The notes beneath the pieces are model-generated. The model did not search any database and was not told the DNA's origin. It saw only the letters and a list, made by a program, of their open reading frames with translations. A stretch of 44,436 bases of DNA from Clostridia bacterium (lineage in GTDB: Bacteria > Bacillota > Clostridia > Oscillospirales > CAG-272). Positions 42,073-44,436 of this stretch are shown here, in pieces; positions within the stretch are counted from its first letter, which is position 1; each line of letters opens with the position of its first letter. The position numbers were made by a program, and so were the translations under genes. The stretch covers positions 1 to 44,436 of the forward strand of contig JAFQEG010000001.1 in assembly GCA_017399145.1 (NCBI GenBank). The letters are read 5' to 3'.

Positions 42073-43581
42073 ATGCGAGTTAAAATTCTTTCGATTATTC
42101 TTTGCGCCCTTTTGTTATTGCCCTCTGTTATGGGGTGCAATCAGTCAAGCGTGCCACCTGTTACTGATACAGGAAGTGACACAATTTCCCAAATTATAAC
42201 AGACGAGTTAATTAGTGACGTTTTGACAAGCGATGGTCAAAATTCCCCACTAGCACCCGACCCTGAGGTGCCACCGGTAGAGGAATCCACCACAACGGGT
42301 GGTGACGATTCAACCCTTGTGCCAGACCCTGAGGTGCCAACACCAACTCCTACGCCTGACCCAACACCTGAGCCTGAGACACCTGCACCAAACATTGAGT
42401 TTGTGCTTGCGAAAAATGGCACTAGTGAATACACTATCGTTTACGACGACACCGACCCTATTATTTCTCAGCTAACTCTTGAATTTGCAAGTAAAATGGA
42501 AAGCAAGTATGGAATTATCATTCCTGTTAAGAAAAATAGCGAAGCTACCTCTACCTCAAAGGAAATTCTTATAGGCAACATAAGAAACACGGTGCGTAGA
42601 ATTTTACTTCAGCTTAAGAGTGCAGGAGATTTCCACATTGGAATTTCAGGTCAAAGGCTTGTGCTTGTAGCTACTAACAGCAAAATGTACCACTACCTAT
42701 TTGATATTTTAGAAAAGGACTTTTTATCTGCAATTGAAAATGGCAACTGGTCTGCTTGGACAAATGACACGCTTATTTATTCAAAATCCGACTACAAGGA
42801 CACTCCTTATCCTAAGTATTTAATGGGCGAGGAAACGACAATTAGCGACACTGTCCTCGAAAAAATTCTAGAAAAGCACGTTTTTGAGGCCACCGACGGC
42901 ACTAAGCTTACATATAGATTGTATATGCCTTACGACTACGATAGCTCCCGTGAATACCCTGTGCTTACCTTCCTACATGGTGCCGGCGAGAGAGGAAACG
43001 ACGGGTCAAAGCATCTTTGCCACGTAATCAAGGACCTATTCAACCAAGGCAACGAAGAGCTTTACAAAACTATTATTCTAATCCCACAATGCCCCGAGGG
43101 ACAGCAATGGGTTGACACACCTTGGGCAGAGGGCAACTATCACGTTTCCATAGTACCCGAATCAAACGAAAACAAGGCAGTTATGGAAATTCTTGACTAT
43201 CTAGACCAAGCCTACTCTATCAATCAAAGCCGACTATACCTAGTCGGTATTTCAATGGGTGGCTTTGGCGTTTGGGACCTAATGATGCGTCACGACGAGC
43301 GCTTTGCAGCCATGCTTGCAATCTGTGGCGGTGCAGACACCATAAGGGCTGAAAGACTAAAGAATAAGCCAATTTACGCAGTGCATTGCTACAACGACAG
43401 CACTGTGCCATACGAGGGCACAAAGGAAATGGTTGATGCAATTAAAGCCCGTGGTGGCACAAGCATTATTTTTGAAACTCCCGATAAAGAGGGCAAGGGC
43501 TACGGTGGGCACGTAGGCGCTTGGCAGTATGCCTCACGAAATCCGCAAATCCTTAATTGGCTACTTTCACAAACACTATAA
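42073..43581 (+). CDS. Secreted lipoprotein esterase/peptidase (alpha/beta hydrolase)
   Basis: The 502-residue lipoprotein has lipobox VMGC (Cys22) and a Pro/Thr/Glu-rich linker (about 60-107). A domain of about 140 residues follows (IVYDDTDPIISQLTLEFASKM...) that resembles the N-terminal domain of some glycoside hydrolases. The C-terminal alpha/beta hydrolase has VLTFLHGAGERG, nucleophile Ser394 in GISMGGFG, Asp442 in HCYNDSTVP and His480 in GYGGHVGAW. It resembles feruloyl/acetyl-esterase-like enzymes of COG4099 (predicted peptidase), and would act on polysaccharide esters or peptides outside the cell. The ATG at 42073 with AAGGAG is preferred to the upstream open frame at 42013. Confidence 0.87.
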   Translation: MRVKILSIILCALLLLPSVMGCNQSSVPPVTDTGSDTISQIITDELISDVLTSDGQNSPLAPDPEVPPVEESTTTGGDDSTLVPDPEVPTPTPTPDPTPEPETPAPNIEFVLAKNGTSEYTIVYDDTDPIISQLTLEFASKMESKYGIIIPVKKNSEATSTSKEILIGNIRNTVRRILLQLKSAGDFHIGISGQRLVLVATNSKMYHYLFDILEKDFLSAIENGNWSAWTNDTLIYSKSDYKDTPYPKYLMGEETTISDTVLEKILEKHVFEATDGTKLTYRLYMPYDYDSSREYPVLTFLHGAGERGNDGSKHLCHVIKDLFNQGNEELYKTIILIPQCPEGQQWVDTPWAEGNYHVSIVPESNENKAVMEILDYLDQAYSINQSRLYLVGISMGGFGVWDLMMRHDERFAAMLAICGGADTIRAERLKNKPIYAVHCYNDSTVPYEGTKEMVDAIKARGGTSIIFETPDKEGKGYGGHVGAWQYASRNPQILNWLLSQTL

Positions 43582-43613
43582 ATAAAATGCTCGGTTTTCC
43601 CGAGCATTTTATT
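43581..43613. terminator. Bidirectional terminator
   Basis: AATAAAATGCTCGG (43581-43594) and CCGAGCATTTTATT (43600-43613) form a perfect 14-bp stem with a TTTTC loop between convergent genes. Confidence 0.92.
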
Positions 43614-44436
43614 ATAGCTTTATCCAAATAAACGGCCTTATTCCTACGAAGTCTGCAAAAGCAGGCTCGCCAAACATATTTAAGTTACCCAGCATATCAA
43701 CAACGCAGGCGTACTGCTGATTAAATCCGGGAGTGCGTGTCCACCAATGGCAATTTCCTTCAGTGCTATCACAAGCAACACCCTTTGATTTTGCATAAGG
43801 TGTTGGCTTTGCCATTCTGTCTATGTTTGAGGGAAAATGCTTTTTTATACCTGCTTCGGCAAAAAGGCAAATCTTATCAAAGGGTCCGGGCTTTTCACCC
43901 TCCGTGCCGTACTGGGAATTATCCTTGGTTTGAGCCTCCTTTTCTACTATTTTAGCTTGCTCCTCTTTGGTAAAGGCAGTGTTCAAAAATTCGTTATTTA
44001 ACCATTGTCTGACGGTACTGCTACCCCATTTAACAGGCTTTTTTGTAATATCAAAGGGTACAACGTCCAAAACATTCTTGCTTATCAAGGTCAAGGTGTT
44101 ATCGTCCTCTTTTTTGCGAAGTACAATCCACTCAATAGGAGTCTTCTCCTTGTCGTTTTCCTGATAATATGACCCAAAGTGCACAATGTCACCCTTTTTA
44201 AGCTCCTCAAAAGTATTGTCGCCCTTAGTTGATCTCACATTGGAGACAGGCTCTTCATCATCGATTTCCTCAACCTCAAGATCTTCCTCGTCAATTTCCT
44301 CAACCTCAAGGTCTTCCTCGTCAATTTCCTCAACCTCAAGATCTTCCTCGTCAATTTCCTCAACCTCAAGATCTTCTTCGTCAATTTCCTCAACCTCAAG
44401 GTCTTCTTCGTCAATTTCCTCAACCTCAAGATCTTC
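43612..44436 (-). CDS. DUF6273-type protein with acidic decapeptide repeats, 5'-truncated by the window
   Basis: The visible 274 residues start inside a highly acidic repeat (EEDLEVEEID, at least six copies, 44251-44436). A globular domain follows: FEELKKGDIVHFGSYYQ, IEWIVLRKKEDDNTLTLISKNVLD, WGSSTVRQWLNNEFLNTAFTKEE, then WWTRTPGF and GIRPFIWIKL. This W..S..R.WLN...F pattern is that of the DUF6273 domain, found in many Clostridia surface or cytoplasmic proteins, related to the formylglycine-enzyme/C-type-lectin-like fold by some accounts. A GTG at 44236-44238 could be called as a start, but it has no ribosome site and the frame continues without a stop to the window edge. The true start lies outside. 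Function unknown. Confidence 0.82.
   Translation of the reverse strand, partial: EDLEVEEIDEEDLEVEEIDEEDLEVEEIDEEDLEVEEIDEEDLEVEEIDEEDLEVEEIDDEEPVSNVRSTKGDNTFEELKKGDIVHFGSYYQENDKEKTPIEWIVLRKKEDDNTLTLISKNVLDVVPFDITKKPVKWGSSTVRQWLNNEFLNTAFTKEEQAKIVEKEAQTKDNSQYGTEGEKPGPFDKICLFAEAGIKKHFPSNIDRMAKPTPYAKSKGVACDSTEGNCHWWTRTPGFNQQYACVVDMLGNLNMFGEPAFADFVGIRPFIWIKL
44251..44436 (-). repeat. 30-bp in-frame tandem repeat encoding an acidic decapeptide
   Basis: Units of exactly 30 bp end at 44280, 44310, 44340, 44370, 44400 and 44430 and continue past the window. Copies differ only at third positions (GATCTT or GACCTT, GAGGAA or GAAGAA); the first unit has one Asp for Glu. The silent differences show selection for the EEDLEVEEID peptide. 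Confidence 0.92.

Noticed and set aside
44235-44429. Arg/Lys/Leu-rich reading frame (RLRKLTKK repeats)
   Set aside because: It is a frame-shifted reading of the acidic repeat; the acidic frame is continuous with the DUF6273 domain and shows synonymous third-base changes.

Overview
The window looks like a chromosomal segment of an uncultured gut-type Clostridia (low to middle GC, strong AGGAGG-type ribosome sites, perfect 17-bp-spaced promoters). The strongest taxonomic pointers are the fused IspH-ribosomal protein S1 gene in the order cmk-plsC-ispH/S1, which is typical of Clostridia, a CD1871A-like CXXC protein beside a membrane ferredoxin, and many BspA-like (LRR_5) surface proteins with InlB-type B repeats. 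No rRNA, tRNA or CRISPR array was recognised. All readings are by eye; no search or folding program was run.

Left edge (1-300): the end of an IS3-like insertion sequence on the minus strand, abutting a small minus-strand RNA (about 167-246) that has a near-perfect promoter and a perfectly closed terminal stem. 294-3765: a small coiled-coil-type gene diverges from an SOS-type operon on the plus strand: a LexA/UmuD-like repressor, a coupled 86-residue protein, a Y-family DNA polymerase, and TrmO tRNA methyltransferase.

3980-20570 (minus strand): a protein-harvesting locus. A giant secreted subtilase with leucine-rich repeats (2468 residues) is followed by a B-repeat lipoprotein, then oppA-oppB-oppC-oppD-oppF and a small membrane protein. 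The inferred logic is that the wall-attached protease makes peptides and the Opp system imports them. 20912-24280 (plus): a CXXC membrane protein and a NapH-like ferredoxin fused to two tandem thioredoxin domains, probably an extracytoplasmic thiol redox relay.

24287-37290 (mostly minus): three further LRR_5 proteins (1033, 495 and 326 residues) interspersed with an aspartate aminotransferase, a DinG/XPD-type helicase and, on the plus strand, an RNA-repair operon (zinc-ribbon protein, polynucleotide kinase-HD phosphohydrolase, RNA ligase). A 37-residue Cys-cluster membrane microprotein lies at 34417-34530. 37291-41993: hairpin-array spacer DNA, then ispH/S1, plsC and cmk on the minus strand. 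cmk is preceded by an unusual, roughly 940-nt leader built from three tandem units of about 265 bp. Their hairpins show compensatory base changes between copies and each carries a terminator-like stem. This is the best candidate for an undescribed element in the window.

42013-44436: a lipoprotein esterase on the plus strand, then a DUF6273-type protein on the minus strand. Its N-terminal part is an acidic decapeptide repeat that runs off the window.
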